The notes under the pieces were generated by a model that was given only the letters and a program-made list of their open reading frames with translations, made no database searches and had not been told where the DNA came from. From positions 57,557,213 through 57,621,212 of the forward strand of contig NC_065531.1 of assembly GCF_020184175.1 (NCBI RefSeq): a stretch of DNA of 64,000 nt, written 5' to 3'. Position numbers and translations under genes: made by a program. Within the stretch, counting starts at the first letter, position 1; each line of letters begins with the position of its first letter. Source of the stretch: Aphis gossypii (taxonomy: Eukaryota > Arthropoda > Insecta > Hemiptera > Aphididae). Shown here piece after piece: positions 40,299 through 54,610 of the stretch.

Positions 40299-41540
40299 AA
40301 TATAAATTCATAAAAAAACATTCAAAATTATATTATATAATTGATATTAAGTATAAATATATATTATTATTAACTATACTTTCACTGTATATACTACATA
40401 ATATAATACGATGCAATTTTGTTAGTCTAACCTAATCTAACTACTATCACTATACTTTAATTAATTTGCCCCAAAATTAATACTATTATTATTATTATCA
40501 TTATTGTTGATTTTATTACATAAAAAATGATATTGTATACAATGCACGAATATTACTTAGTTTATATTGATAATTATTGTATTTATTGTTTAGATAACTC
40601 AAAAATGCATTTTAAATTTATATGAGAATATTACACGTAAGATATAACAATATTATAGTAATGCATATTCATATAAATATTTTGTGATTAAACAATCCAT
40701 TAAAAAACAACGATTCATCTGCATATAAATATTTTTTCCAATTTAGTACCTATAGTAAAATAATTATATTAGTTCATATGAATAAACTTATTTAGTAACC
40801 ATTCAATAAATAGAAGGTTAAAATCTAACACGGTGTATAAAATGTTTATATACCAACACTATACATAATCGATGGAAAAAACATTACTTATAATGTTCGA
40901 TTAGTTACAGATCATTAATTATTATTACTATCACGAACAGTAAAAATTATTGTACATATTACGTATTTGTTTAATAATTTAAGAATACAATGTTTTGTTT
41001 AATAAAAGTTATGTTATATTATTATAATTACTTAAATTTATTTTAACAATAATAATGTTTCTCTGTATTGTTTAACGATATTGTAAAACAAATATAGAAT
41101 GTATGATAATTAAACTATAATTTATCTTCATCAACGAACGGTATATACTAATAAAATTAAAATTCTTGTTGTTAAACTTTTACAATTAAATAAAGTGAAA
41201 CTTAATATTTTAACGAATTTATGCATCAAAATACATAACTATAGAATAATTTATCAATGGATATTATCCGTACTCCGTATAGTGCGTTAATATTAATACA
41301 TACATTTTAATTAATCATATAATATTATACAAGATATATATTGGAAAAAAGATCGTGATTGATTTTGAGACGATTTACAGAGATATTATCAAATAATAGC
41401 TAGAATAGCTAGTAAATAATTAAAACTTAAAGTATTTACCTACATTTATTCATAGTGTTTTATAATTATATGTCTATCTGTTTGATTTATAAAACTTATA
41501 AATAAATTCTAAATACAAATTGTAGTCCATTTTTATTTTT
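40299..41540. other. Intergenic B-C, first part, nothing recognised
   Basis: AT-rich 3' flank of gene B with no open frame or repeat I can name. Confidence 0.35.
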
Positions 41541-41559
41541 TATTTTATTTTTAGTGAAA

Positions 41560-41960
41560 AAAATACCCAATTATTATAAGCCAACGACTCGACTGGGTCT
41601 CTCACATCATTTTAAATTTAATATAAATCAATTTATATACGACCACCGTTCATATTTATTTATAGGTAAGCGAAATAGCATCATCAAGATGCAATATTAA
41701 AATGGAAAGGAAATTTGTTGTATAATTTATGAAAAGATGGTTGTGCTCCGTCTTTGCCCTATTTAGGTTATTATGAAAGGAGTCAGGGTGTAATACTATT
41801 CGTACCTAATATAGGTTTCTCCATATATGACAAAGATAGTAGTCGTAAAGTGATCTCTTCGATGAAAAATTTATCAAAACTCTCTTTAATTCCGGAAATT
41901 GCTAATTTGCGTCTGATGGTGATGTGCAGCTCTCCGCTCAGACTATGACTTCACCTCATA
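41560..41960. other. Unidentified less AT-rich island
   Basis: About 400 bp with composition closer to coding DNA. It contains a 64-codon open stretch (41754-41948, plus strand) reading NIGFSIYDKDSSRK and continuing past it. I recognise no family and see no splice signals that extend it. It could be an exon relic or a transposon fragment. Confidence 0.25.
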
Positions 41961-44061
41961 TTCTGCGAACTACTTCAAAATACATTACACCAGTTACTCG
42001 ACTCTACCGTATTAAAATATAGTATTTTTGCACTACAGTGTTTGCTGAATATTAAAGCTGAAAATATATATGAGTACCCAACTTAGATCTCTGATTTTGT
42101 ATAGCTATTAATAAAAAAATTAATACACTTTAATTGACACATCTCACTCACCAATCATAATAATTATAGATAGTATAGGCACCTATTGAAATTTCAGCAG
42201 TTTGAATATATAAGACATAGAAAACTATGATTATTTAAAGTCCATAACTAATTTTAAAATAGAACTTAAATGATGATGGATTTAAATAAATTCGACTTTT
42301 GTAGTTTTGTGTGGAGTATTTAACATAGTTTGTGTAATTATAGCTATAAATAGATATGTAAGATTTATTAGTTCTTTAAAAATAATTAAAGATTACCTGC
42401 CGTAAATCAATTTCAACCAAAGATCATCAAGAATTTCAAATTCAATTAATTTTAGAAAATAATTATTTTAAATTTATTTATAATTAATAAAAATATAGTA
42501 TAATAGCGTATTTTTTTCTTTACCATAAAAATTAAACAATATTTTTTTATAATTTCCATATATTTATCATACTCAACTATTTTTATATAGATAGATCAAA
42601 ATAATGAGAATATGTGAATATGTAGTTATAATAATGTAAAAGGTTCAAGGTTATGTTACATAATAATATTAATAAAATTCAAATATTTTTTACTGTAGTA
42701 ACGGATGCAACAAAATTTTTCAAATTTCGATTCAAATTAATACTATTAATAACATATATTATATCCTATCAAAGTATGTTAACTCAATGATATACTTATA
42801 CAGCCATATAGTACAGTAGGATGTACTTAATATAGGTATATTAGATAATATGTTAAATAAATAAAATTATAAAACTCATCTATTGAAACAAAACTATAGC
42901 ATAACACGCACTATAGTTTCCATAATTAGTGTAATTATATATTAATTTCACAAGTAAACGCCATGGAGATATAAAATCTCTACAATACATGTAAATATTT
43001 TGGAAAACATTTTACATAACATACCTACCTTCAAGCTCCACGGCTCGATGATGCTTTTAATGAGTGGTACCATAATGGACTTTAAGAATACATATTTAAA
43101 AATAATTTTAGAATTACAAATAGGAAATTATAGCGAATTTACGTTCTTTAATTTCCTAGGCAATTATTACTATTGCTGTATTTCTATGTATGCTATGCGC
43201 ATATCATAAAATAAGTATATAACCATAATATAAATACTAAATAAATATCATAGAGTAAAAAATGTAATATTATTGTTAATATTTGTAAATAAATTTAATT
43301 CACAAACTTTTTAAATCAGAAAAATATTTAATTATTTTATTATTAAAATAGATTAATTGGCTGTTTACTGTTTAGGCTCTATTTATGCACCTGAGCAATA
43401 TATATATAGGTTTAAAAAAAAAATCAAATATGCATATTAATATTAATTTATAAAGTAATTAACAATTAATCTTTTAACTTATTTGATAGGTTATTATGTA
43501 TAATAAATAATTTATAAATACATATTTCAAATATTTTTTAATTCTTTGATTTAAAAACATAATATATAGGCTACCAAATACATATTATAATATTATATGA
43601 TATCTAGATGTCAATTATTACACAATTTGATATCGAATTAACAAATGATTATGTTTGGTATTATATTTTTGTTTACAGCAACAATATAAAATGGTTTATT
43701 AACTTATAACAATGTATTATATGACAATCATTTTAACTATCGCTAAATCAAATATTATTCATTGCCTACCTTGAATTTTCGAGATTGCAGCATATAAATA
43801 TTCACCATTTAAGTGATGTGGACATTATTAATGTTGTAATTTATTTATTTTTTTACAGTCTAAGATGAGTTGTCGTTTAAGCTTAAGAATCTGATGTACC
43901 TATGTGTATTCACTTATTTTGAATGAACATGAATATTTTCATGTCATTCACTAAACAATTATCAACTTAAAAATATTCTTTTAATATTTTCATCGAACGA
44001 TATATATATCCGTACGTATTTCAGTAATTCTAAAGCTGTAATTTTGTATATTGCATCGAAA
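41961..44061. other. Intergenic upstream of lipase gene C
   Basis: AT-rich, no recognised gene. Just before gene C, TATATATA (44001) is followed by TCAGT (44021), a weak TATA/initiator pair with rather short spacing. Confidence 0.3.
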
Positions 44062-47000
44062 ATGTACTTATATAAAACATTTTATGTACAAGCTTTTGCT
44101 TTTAGTATTTTAATAAGTGTACAGCAACATTATGTTTCTGCTTTCTCGACCGTAAGTATAATATATATTTTTTTTAATTTATCTTTAATGATGATATTTA
44201 TTTGTTTTTATAAATTATTTGCTTATATAATACGCATAGAGTTACTAATAACAAATCAATCAAACCAAAATAATTATTTATTTAAAAAATGTATAACTAA
44301 TGAGTAACTAACATTAACAATATAATAAATAGATTTCACAGAAGGTCCGTCCGTCACATTGTGATTGTTATCTATTCTTTGAAAATATGTATATGAGTAC
44401 AATCTTGTCTGTATACACACTCAACCACCTACTTTAAATCATACATAAATATTTGAAAACTTATGCTAATTATTCAACTTTCAAAATATTTTAAAGTATT
44501 AAATTTATAAATCTCTAATAATTAAGAAAAATGAAAATAACATTTTCTTTTTATCTTGAGTATACGTAAAAACTTAACATCAAAAAAAAAATATTTTTAA
44601 TTTTTACAGTAAATAATGTACTCACTATCCAAAATTCTATTTCGAAAAAATTAAATAAAAAATGTATTATTTAATTTTTTGATATAGATAAACACTAATA
44701 GAAGAATTTAACATAGGTAACCTAACTTACAACCAGAATGATATTTAAGATATTTAGTACCTGTTCATTTTATTTTTTTTTTTTGTTTATTTATAACATT
44801 TTAAAATATGTATATAATAAAAATAGTATTTACTATTTTTTATGTGATTGAATTTCAACTTATGTTTATGTGTAAAAACTGAAAATATTTTCTGTATTTC
44901 AGTTCTTTCTTTTTTTTTTTTTTAATGATAATATTTTTAACTTGAAGGCAGATCAAATAATTAGTAATGGATATCCGGTAGAAACGTATGAAGTGGAAAC
45001 TAAAGACCATTACATGGTAGGTTTGGAACGAATACCATATAGTAAAAATGGAAATAAAACGATTGGCAAGCCTATTATTCTATTGCACGGCTTGTACGGA
45101 ACGTCAATGTATTACACACTTAACAATATATCTCTCAGTAAGTGTATTTTAATTACATTTTTGTTTTATAAAGAATATTTAATAATAAATAATAACTAGA
45201 ATATAAAACAAAAGGTCGAAATACCGTATTATTAATGCATCAATTGACTGTGTCAAGAATATTTTTATTACGCTGAACAGTATTAAAAGCATATTATGAA
45301 TATTAGTATTATAATATCATCCATTGATGTATTATAATGTAACGTTTATGATATTTCCTGTTAATTTATTCATACAAAATTTGATCTATGTTAAACCTTG
45401 ACAATCATTCTACCTTAGTTAATTATAAAATAAATCGGTAAATAATTTTCAAATTGAAAACCATGTATTTTTCGTACATACAACTAAAAAAAAAAAAAAA
45501 TTTATAATTTTGAATAAAAATGTCATATTTATTTTATGATAGTAGTAAACTAGAAAACAAAATTAATAATTTTTGTAATAGTTAATTAAAATTAAATTAT
45601 TTAAAAGCCAAACCATTTTTTTTTTTTTATGTTTTTCAATGAATTTATTTGATATGGATATATAAAGTACGGGAAAAATCCGAGTGAAGATCACTTATGT
45701 ATTCGTTGACCAAACGTTTTACAGTACGAGTACCTAACCTAACCTATTAGAGATTTTTTATTTAAATATTATGGTAGATTGGGATTGAGAAACATCATGA
45801 CTTTATATTTGGATACGTTTAAATTAAGCTAGTAGTTTTACACCATACCATAGATTGTTAATATCATCTTTCAGAAGTTGACAATTACGAGGAATTAAAA
45901 TAAGTATGACATTTATTAAATTCTCAGCAAAAGCATACAATTTGATATGTTCAAGGATTTGATTGATAATATTACTGTAAACTGTAACAAAAGAAGTGAG
46001 ATATGTCCGTTTAGAGATACATCAGAGGACATAGAATAAACATATAGACCTAGTATCATGAAAATTTACCTACCAATCCTGTCTGTAATAAAAGATCTGA
46101 ACCAAGTTAATAGAGGATTGTCATTACCCAAGTCACTAAGAATAAATTAACTTGATTAAAATTGTTAATACACTAATATAATATTACATAATATTCAATG
46201 TTATGATAATTCGCACAAATTAACAAAATACAACAGTAAGATAAATAAATATATTTTTAAGAGTAGCGAATAGCGATGCATTTTTAAACCTAACCATCAA
46301 TATAAAGAATTTAAAAAAACATTGAAATACATATAAATACATATTATAAAATAATAGTGTTGGCTGTAATTCATACTAATTTTAATATTTATCGGACAAA
46401 GGTTTCATATTATCTGATGCTGGTTTTGACGTTTGGCTTCTCAATTTTCGCCTTGCTGGCATTTCCAAATATATCAAGAATCCAAGAACCGGTCTGGTAA
46501 CTCCATTGAGAAATATGTCATGGGATTTTAGGTAAGATCAACATATATTATTATATATTATAGTTACTATAGATTATTCTTTCTGAAACAATTTACATTG
46601 CATAAACAGCTCCTAAAATATATCATATGAATCTACAATAACACAATACAAAATATAGATTATTACATAATGACTCTGAGAGTAAATACATTACGTTCCT
46701 ATAAAGCACGTTATAAAATCTTCAAAAATGTATTTATTAGTATAAAAATTTGGAAGTTCTCAAGTTTAAAATATAAAAGCACGAGCGCATAGGGAGAAGG
46801 AAAATTTAATAGGACACTACAAATCACCAATTAGTTTACCATTTTTGTCACCTCACAATTCGTATCCAAAACGTTTAAGATTTTGAGTCCAAAAAAAGTT
46901 TTTCATTATAATCCAATTAGAGAAATAAATAAAATAATTTAATTTACAATTTATTTATTATATTCAACATAATGGTAAAACTATAATTAAAAATTGAATA

Positions 47001-50000
47001 TTCAAGCTTCGATGAATTGGGAATATATGATACAACAGCTGGAATTGATTTTATCTTAAACAAAACTGGATATTCTACACTACACATGGGTGGTTATTCT
47101 TTCGGAGCTACTATATGCCTAATTGCGCTAGCCGAAAGGCCAGAATATAACAAAAAGATTGACAAATTAGTGTTGATAGTGCCAACAGCAAGAATGAAGT
47201 ACTACGACCGAAGGCTTATCATCTTAAAGATATTTCCCTATTTATTCCATGTAAGTACTATTAATTAAAACGTATTCGGTGTAAATAATTTATGTTTAGA
47301 CATTTTCATAGCAAAAATATTACCTGGAGTATTCAAAATAATAATATTTCAAGAAAAAAACAAGATATCTTTAACATTAGTACGTTTTTCGTACTTTGGA
47401 ATCAATGAAATCATTTTATAATTTTAATTATTTTTTACGTTTTTTATACATTTATTGTTTATATTTATATAGTTATTTATGTAAATATGTTTGTAATTGC
47501 ATATGAATTCAATTAAAAAATTATTCAAATTTTTATTCTTAGAGACCTTTAAGAGGTAGAGGATATATACCTAAGATGAAACATCCAGACGATCAATGGC
47601 TAGGACGTCAATGTAAAGAAAAGAAGTACATGAAATTATTTTGTCTTTATATAATGACTCAAGTACAAGGCAATCTTTTACCAATTAATTACGTATGTAG
47701 CTCATGATATTATTAATTTAGACGAAAAAAAAATGGATTAACACGTCTAAATTTCATTACTTAAATAATTATAATTAATAATTTAATAATATATTTATTT
47801 ACATTAAGACGTGTATTTAATAGATTTTATTTGCGAAATGTAAAATAATACAATTTTACATTTAATCTAGTGATATCGTATTATTTTATAATTATTATAA
47901 TTGTAATTTAAAACCTTTTACACAGTTACTTGTATTAAATATAACTTTCCTACATACGGGTTGTATCATCGCAATACTTATTTATTAATATTCATATATT
48001 CATTACACCTCATCCTTAATTACTTTAAAAATATTTGTTTTTCTTAGAACACAATTGAAATCCTGAGAACATATCCTCAGCCAACATCTGTTAAAGTTAT
48101 GACTCACTATTACCAACTTGTCCTCCAAGGTAAGCACAATACATTTGTTTTTATGTAAAATAATATAAACAATCAGTATAATTTCAAACATATTTTACAG
48201 GTACGTCAGCTTATAATTAAGTTTTTTTTTAATTATTGATCATAAAAAATATAAATTAAAATCCAAAAAAAAAAAACCACTCAATTTGTATGAATATCAA
48301 AATCTTTTTAATTATGTACAACTTTATAAATTCATATTAGGTAGTTGTATATTTCTAGTATTTTTTTAATTATCCACACCTTTTTCGATCCTAATTACTA
48401 AAGATAATTGACGTTCCATTGTTTTATTTTTTTAATTTAAAAAGTTAATATTTATTTTTTTTTTTATAAAAATTCCATTTACACTATAACTGCACATTCA
48501 CTTGTCGTTATTTGTGGTAGTTAAATCACACATGAGTGCTGTATGATGAGTACTTATTCACAAATTAACTATTTTGTATTAATTGTTAATCGTATAAATG
48601 ATAAATACTACCAGAAATCTACAAATGATATATAATTAATTTAATTACCATAAACTTTTCAGATTACTTCCGAAAGTATGATTATGGAAAAATTGGAAAT
48701 ATGCAGCATTATAACTCCAGTACTCCACCTGATTATGATTTATCTAAAGTGACAGCAGCAACATATGTTTATCAATCAAAGCATGATATCATTGCTCCAC
48801 CCAAGGTATGAATATTAAAATAATTTTAAAATTTAATAACTGTTAAACGTGTATACAACACTTTTTCATAAAATATTATATAGATAGTATAACATTTTTC
48901 TCAAATAATATATTGGGTGTAACCTATCTTTGATTAAATTACACATAAAACGCAAGTTGACATTATTTTTCACATTTCGTTTTAGCACAATAGTATTATT
49001 TTAATACATAAAATTATGAAATATTATTTTTGTATTATTCTTGTTTGACACGTATATCAAATAATAATATATTATATACTTATACGCTACTCCCAATGAG
49101 TATAAAATATGTACCATACTACCACGTAATATAAATAACTAACGATATGCATTGATCCATCAAGTTGCAAATTCTCCAAGCATACTAGTTCAGCGTGTTC
49201 CACATGCTTAAGAATATAATTAGTAAAAATACAAAAATTATTTTGGCATCACTAATATATTACATATTTAAAAAAATCATGATGTATGACCAAAATTCCA
49301 TCTAAACAGATGAAATTATTATCTGTTATACTTATTTGTGTTTATTTTGACCGTAACATTTAATATTTATTGACAGTGCATGCGATAGCTGTATACACAA
49401 GCTATACAACACTTTGATATCGCTTAAGTTGCGTTTCGTAAATGATTTATATGATTTACGTGACGAGTGTATGGTAGTTTTATTTATTTTTATTTATAAA
49501 TAAATAAAAACGTGTTTATTATTTATTAATTATAAACTAAATAGAACTATAACGCATTATGATAAATGAACATGTCCAATGCTGCAATGCCCATACTTCG
49601 GAGTCAGCGTTAGCCACTAGTTCCATCGTATCATCTATGACTCAATTCTTCGGGAAATAAAATTCGCTTTTTATTAAGGTCGGTACTTTTCTTTGTAGGG
49701 TTTCAAAATCAAGTTAAAAACATTATTGTGAGTCTCAAAAAATCTATCGATATAATATTTTTTTTGAAAATGGTTCAGTAGTTTTTGAGATAATCTGTCA
49801 GAAAGAAACTCATTTAAAATGTATATATATGAATACTAAACAAAAATCCAATCATATTTAAAAAAAACTTGGTATTAAATCACCATTTTATTAAAATATA
49901 GCTAGAATATAAAAACTGTACTTTGTTGAAAAATCAATGAAGAAGATAATAAAATCTATTTAGATAAAAATTATTAAACAAAACCGTAAACTGTACAAAT

Positions 50001-50190
50001 ATTAAATATTATTATTATTTTATTTACATGTATTATGTGTTTTCAGGACGTAAAATGGTTAGTGGATCGACTGCCTAATGTTAAGAATGTCACAATGGTG
50101 AAGAAATTCAGTCACATGGGGTTTGCTATAAGTCCATATGCCAGACCTATTAACCTTTTAATAGTTAAACATTTGCTGGAAGAAAATTAA
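44062..50190 (+). CDS. Lipase gene C: secreted acid/gastric lipase-like, diverged subgroup
   Basis: Exons: 44062-44151, 44948-45137, 46402-46531, 47007-47250, 47543-47692, 48048-48129, 48663-48805, 50047-50190; 390 aa plus stop. The ATG at 44062 opens a hydrophobic signal-peptide exon ending AFST. Motifs: ILLHGL (His77-Gly78), DAGFDVWLLNFRLAG, nucleophile GYSFG (Ser168), QSKHD (Asp337) and KFSHMGF (His366). The NxRG motif of the family reads NFRL, so its glycine is lost, and exon 3 is one codon shorter than in genes A and B; gene D shares both changes. Exon 2 is nearly identical to exon 2 of gene E, marking a recent duplication. The catalytic triad is intact, so activity is likely, perhaps on a different lipid. 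A miniature TIR element lies in intron 7. Confidence 0.9.
49163..49618. mobile_element. Miniature TIR element, copy 2 (in lipase C intron 7)
   Basis: Starts AGTTGCAAATTCTCCAAGC and ends GTTAGCCACT. It aligns with the element at 1158-1619 but is more decayed at both termini. It sits in an intron and does not touch an exon. No coding capacity. Confidence 0.6.
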
Positions 50191-50852
50191 ATGTATTACA
50201 ATTTTAAAATTTAAAATTAATTATTCATTTTTGTATTTATATTCATATAGTGACTCTTAATTTTATTATTCACTGAATATAAATTTTGTATAATATAGTT
50301 CAGTTTGTACGATGCTTAAAACATTATAATAACGTGTACATTTTACAGTGTAATTTATACCCAATGATATTCATTTTTTTTTTTTTTTAATCAATAATAT
50401 TTTGTATTGTGTATTTTGTTTTTAATTCACTTAAAATATTCTGAAGCGTGAAATGAGAGTCCAAATCAGGTCTGCCTGAAAATGATTTATTGAAAACTAT
50501 ATTTATATATAGGTTAGGTTAATTTTAGAATAATAGCACTAAATAAATCTTTATACTATATTGCTTTGATATAACTTTGAATGATGAAATACAAAACTGT
50601 TTGGAGTAATGTTGAATTTTGGTATAAAATTTGTGAGTAAAGAGTATTTTAAAAAACTAATATTTTTGTGGATTTATCTTTGTAATAAGCCTGTATGTGA
50701 CAAATCAAGGAGCTTTATCGACTGTACAAAGATATTTTGCTTGGAGAATCAGATTGTTCTGATGTTTAAGGGCTTGGTGTAACTCCAATGGGCAATACCA
50801 TAAGACCAAATTGGTTGGAAAAAATATTTATGTAGAAATAAAAGGTTTAGTG
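50191..50852. other. Intergenic C-D with a possible coding relic
   Basis: 3' flank of gene C. At about 50700-50835 the plus strand reads QIKELYRLYKDILLGESD, a stop, then GLGVTPMGNTIRPNWLEK, with codon-like composition. It looks like a dead exon or processed fragment. I cannot assign a family. Confidence 0.25.
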
Positions 50853-51060
50853 TAGCGGTTTCTAAACTCTGAGACATGCCTTTTTTGAGAGGCGCTTGCA
50901 CTTAAAAATTGAGACACAATGTATAAATATTTATATTGTACCTATATAAACTATAGGTGCTAATATAGTATAACAAATTATATTTAATTTATTCAAGAGA
51001 GACGTGATTATATTTCTTATTTTTGGAGATAATTAAACCAAAAAATTTTAGGAACCGTTG
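50853..51060. mobile_element. Probable hAT-like MITE
   Basis: About 208 bp between TAGCGGTTTCTAAACT and TTTTAGGAACCGTTG, an imperfect inverted pair of the hAT C-A-G-C-G-G-T-T type. The interior has GAGACATGCC and GAGGCGCTTGCAC. I could not confirm a target-site duplication. Confidence 0.45.
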
Positions 51061-53980
51061 TTTTTGTATGTTTAAATTAGGTTAAAAGAGGAGGTCTTGG
51101 AATATTTATTATATTTACGTTTGTTTTTAAGAAAGGGTCTGACGAGAATTGCAGGGGAACTCATAAATATGCGGACTCAAATTTTATTTTAAATTGTTCT
51201 ATTTTCCAAATATAATTTTAGTAGGAGATAGAAGAGCGTAGAGAATAATTGTTTTAATTCAAATAATACATACTTTTGTGCTATATGGTATCCTATTAAA
51301 ATATTTTGTTGATAATCCTATAAATAGTCTTTTTCAGTGTAATTTACAATAACTATTTATTATGCTACCGTAGGTGGTAATCAAAAAAGATGATTTCCCT
51401 AGACCCTATTATTGTATAGTATTTTCTCTATTACACTACATAAAAATAATGAAATTGTACAAAAAAGCAATTTTTTACGTATGAATTTAAATTTATTTAA
51501 GAATTTTTACTGGAAACTTCTTACTTTTGATCTCTATAATGTATCAATGATATTCACTTTGCAATCAGAGACCATCCCTGTAGTTTTAAATTGAAGCATT
51601 ATTTCGACTAGTTAGTGTACACAGATACTAAAAAAAACACACACACATCATTGTAAAATCAATACATTCCTCAGTTCGTTTAGAATCTAAAATTGAATTC
51701 AAGGATATACTAGTTCCGTCCTGGTTTTTTTTTTTTAATGGATATACTAATTCCATAATCCCGTATTAAACATTTAGTTATTCCAGTTCAGTCTCTTTTG
51801 TATGTCTTTTTATATTATATTCTAATGTATATAAAAATATATACAAACTAATAACGTCGACAGTTGAATTTAATAATAATATATTGTTTGAAAATAACGA
51901 TTATATTTATTTCAGTTACCGTACTAAATAAATGAATTTGACGGAATATCATATTACTTAGAAATAAAGATAATATGATGTCAATAAAACTTTAACTATT
52001 TAATATTTACTGAATTTTGTACTATTATACATATTATTGCGCAATATCTAATTTAACCTCGAGATGAGTTACTATGAACTTTGAATTTGGTTTTTATGCT
52101 AATATTAATATATTTAATAAAGGATTTCAGGCGAGTAATACCTACATTCAAAGATGATTTTAACGACTGACAGACATATTTATCAAATAATATGACAGTA
52201 CACCTGCATTTATAAAGGTGCAGATATAAACTTTTCACAGTATTAATCTGTAAATTTTGGCAGTGAGATATATTTAATAAATGACATTTATTTATCATAA
52301 TATTATCATACTATTGTTTAAACAATAATAGTCATAAGACCAACAAAATGTAACAAAGTATTGTAATTATTTATGTATTATTACAAAGTTTTAGGAAAAG
52401 TCAAAATTGGTGCTTTAAATATTTTCAAATTAAAACTAAATAATTATTTTTTAATTACAATTTCAAACTTAATTGAGTACAGAAAAATAAAAAACTATTA
52501 CTAACTGAATCTAATGATTAACCCGTGATTCTAATGTAAATAGGTAATTGAAATACCTATAAAAACATCGCGCCATAATATTTTCATAATACTATTTTTA
52601 TTATTTAAATATATTTTCTAATTTTAATGATAAAATATTATCTTCTTCTCTTTTTTATTATAAGTTATAATTTAATATACTTATTAGTTATTAGTTATAA
52701 CTAACGATATTAAAGGAACAGATTACACAGATTATAATTGAATTTACTATGTTTGCATAAACTTACATAATATAATTACTTTTAAAATGTTAATTAAATT
52801 AACAAAATAAAATTAACATCTAAAAACTATGTATACTACATTATTACTACCTATAATTTATAATAAGTAAATACTAAGAAGTTAGAACAAACTTTCAAAA
52901 CTTACGATAAAAAATTTAATTATATTATTTTTAACTAAATTGTATGAATAAATTATTTGATGTATGATAGAATTTAAAATATTAAAAAAATAAAAATGCA
53001 TATTTTGCTTTTTTTTCATTATCTATATTTTATCTCTAATTATAATAGTAAAATAATACTTTTCTTATAAATTTGTCATTTTTAGTTATTAAAATACTTT
53101 TATTATTTTATATTATAATAATTTATTATTTATTGTAAATTACTTATACATGGATAATGAGTAAGACATATTATTATTCTCGATGCGGAATTACAATGAA
53201 ACGCAGTTTGAAAAAAAAATGTTAAAATATTTAATACATTTGTCATATGCCAATCATAGTTGATACATTCTTTTAAAAGGGTATGATTCCTTATATTTAT
53301 TATTTAGTATTAGATATTTATTATGTATCAAGGATTTTCGATCGCCAACTCCCTGAGATTCAAGACTCTTGATAAACTCACACTTATACCCCTTAGGGGT
53401 TTTTCACGCGTAAACCAAGGGTTAACTTTTGCTTCTTAAAATTTAATATATACTATTTAAATTATTAAAAACAATATACGTGAAAAATAAAATATTATAC
53501 CTACACTACATTTTTAAATAATAAAGACTTGTAAATATATGAGTATTCAGTTATTATTATGATTATTATTATTTTTTTGTTTCTATATAAATAATATTAT
53601 ATAAAAGATAAAATAATACCTACTTCATTTTTTTTTTTTTTAACAGAGAGATCAATTTTCAATAAAATCAACAAAATATAACTGTCAAATAAATTAATAA
53701 AAAAACATACCATTAATATCGAGCACATATAAAAATTTATTTAATTTTTGTCAAAATATAACCATTTCATTATTAAATACATCCAATATTTGTATAAGCT
53801 ATTAGTTATTACTCTATTATAATATATATACTAATTTTAAATAATATGATAAATTCCAGCTATCACAATAATTAATAAATTAAAACCATTAGAAATAACA
53901 TTATTCGATAAAATCGTATTTTTTTAAAAGATGTATATATGTTTATATATATAGTAATTAACTTCTATAAATCAAATATC
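51061..53980. other. Intergenic, nothing recognised
   Basis: AT-rich sequence with only short chance open frames. GATTCAAGACTCTTG and CCCCTTAGGGGTTTTTCACG near 53350-53410 form a small less AT-rich patch with no clear identity. Confidence 0.3.
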
Positions 53981-53981
53981 G

Positions 53982-54610
53982 TTGTTTGCAAACAATATCT
54001 CAAAAGTTATTTCAAATTTTATGGTTGCAGACGATGCAAAAATATTTAAGCGCAGTTGGTGATATTAAATTGCAGTTCACTTTAAATAATATTTATAGAT
54101 GGTGTCAAAGTAATGGTTTATATTTAAAATTAAAAATATGTTTGATGATTACCTTTTCATTGAAAACAAAGCCTACTCAGTTTGATTATTCTTTGGAAAA
54201 TATTAATTTATAAAGATTAACCAGAGTACATGACTTCGAAAAAAGGTTTAATATGAAACTTTCTTTTAACGACCATATTATATATTTTATTATGAATAAA
54301 GCATCTCCAAAATTAGAAATTTTTGCTTCTCAATATTCACATATGCGCATTTTAGATAGAAATCGGTATTAAAAACTTTATATCAGTCAATTGTTCGTTC
54401 TCATTTTAATTATGTATTCTTTATCTAGCATACATAATAAAACAACACTAATACAAAGTTAAGAAAAAAATCAAAATAATTATATCAAGTTCTTATGTTA
54501 CCAATGTTTTGTTGATATAACTCCACGTTCAGGCTAAAAAGTAGAAACAACATTTATAATATTCTTCCACGCTAGGACAGCGTTTTTGTTTTTAAAAAAT
54601 AAAACTAAAA
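53982..54610 (+). pseudogene. Non-LTR retrotransposon reverse transcriptase fragment (jockey/CR1-like)
   Basis: A decayed piece of reverse transcriptase. From 53985 the frame reads FANNISKVISNF then VADDAKIF, the catalytic xxDD block. A frameshift follows, then SAVGDIKLQFTLNNIYRWCQ and MITFSLKTK. After a stop near 54211 it reads RLTRVHDF and NMKLSFNDHI, the position of the DLGV motif, and further on LYQSIVRSHFNYVFF. The order and spacing match the palm/thumb region of jockey-type elements. At least one frameshift and several stops make it non-functional. The 5' part of the element (endonuclease) is absent here. Confidence 0.75.

Noticed and set aside
43000..43209. 69-codon open frame upstream of lipase C
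   Set aside because: No similarity to a lipase exon, no signal peptide, no splice signals; probably chance.
45727..45745. CCTAACCTAACC runs that resemble insect telomere repeat, also at 28760 and 37875
   Set aside because: Only two or three units each and scattered, so not a telomeric array; such short runs occur by chance in AT-rich insect DNA.
52053..52298. 81-codon minus-strand open frame
   Set aside because: No recognisable motif, no splice context and no coding-like composition; probably chance.
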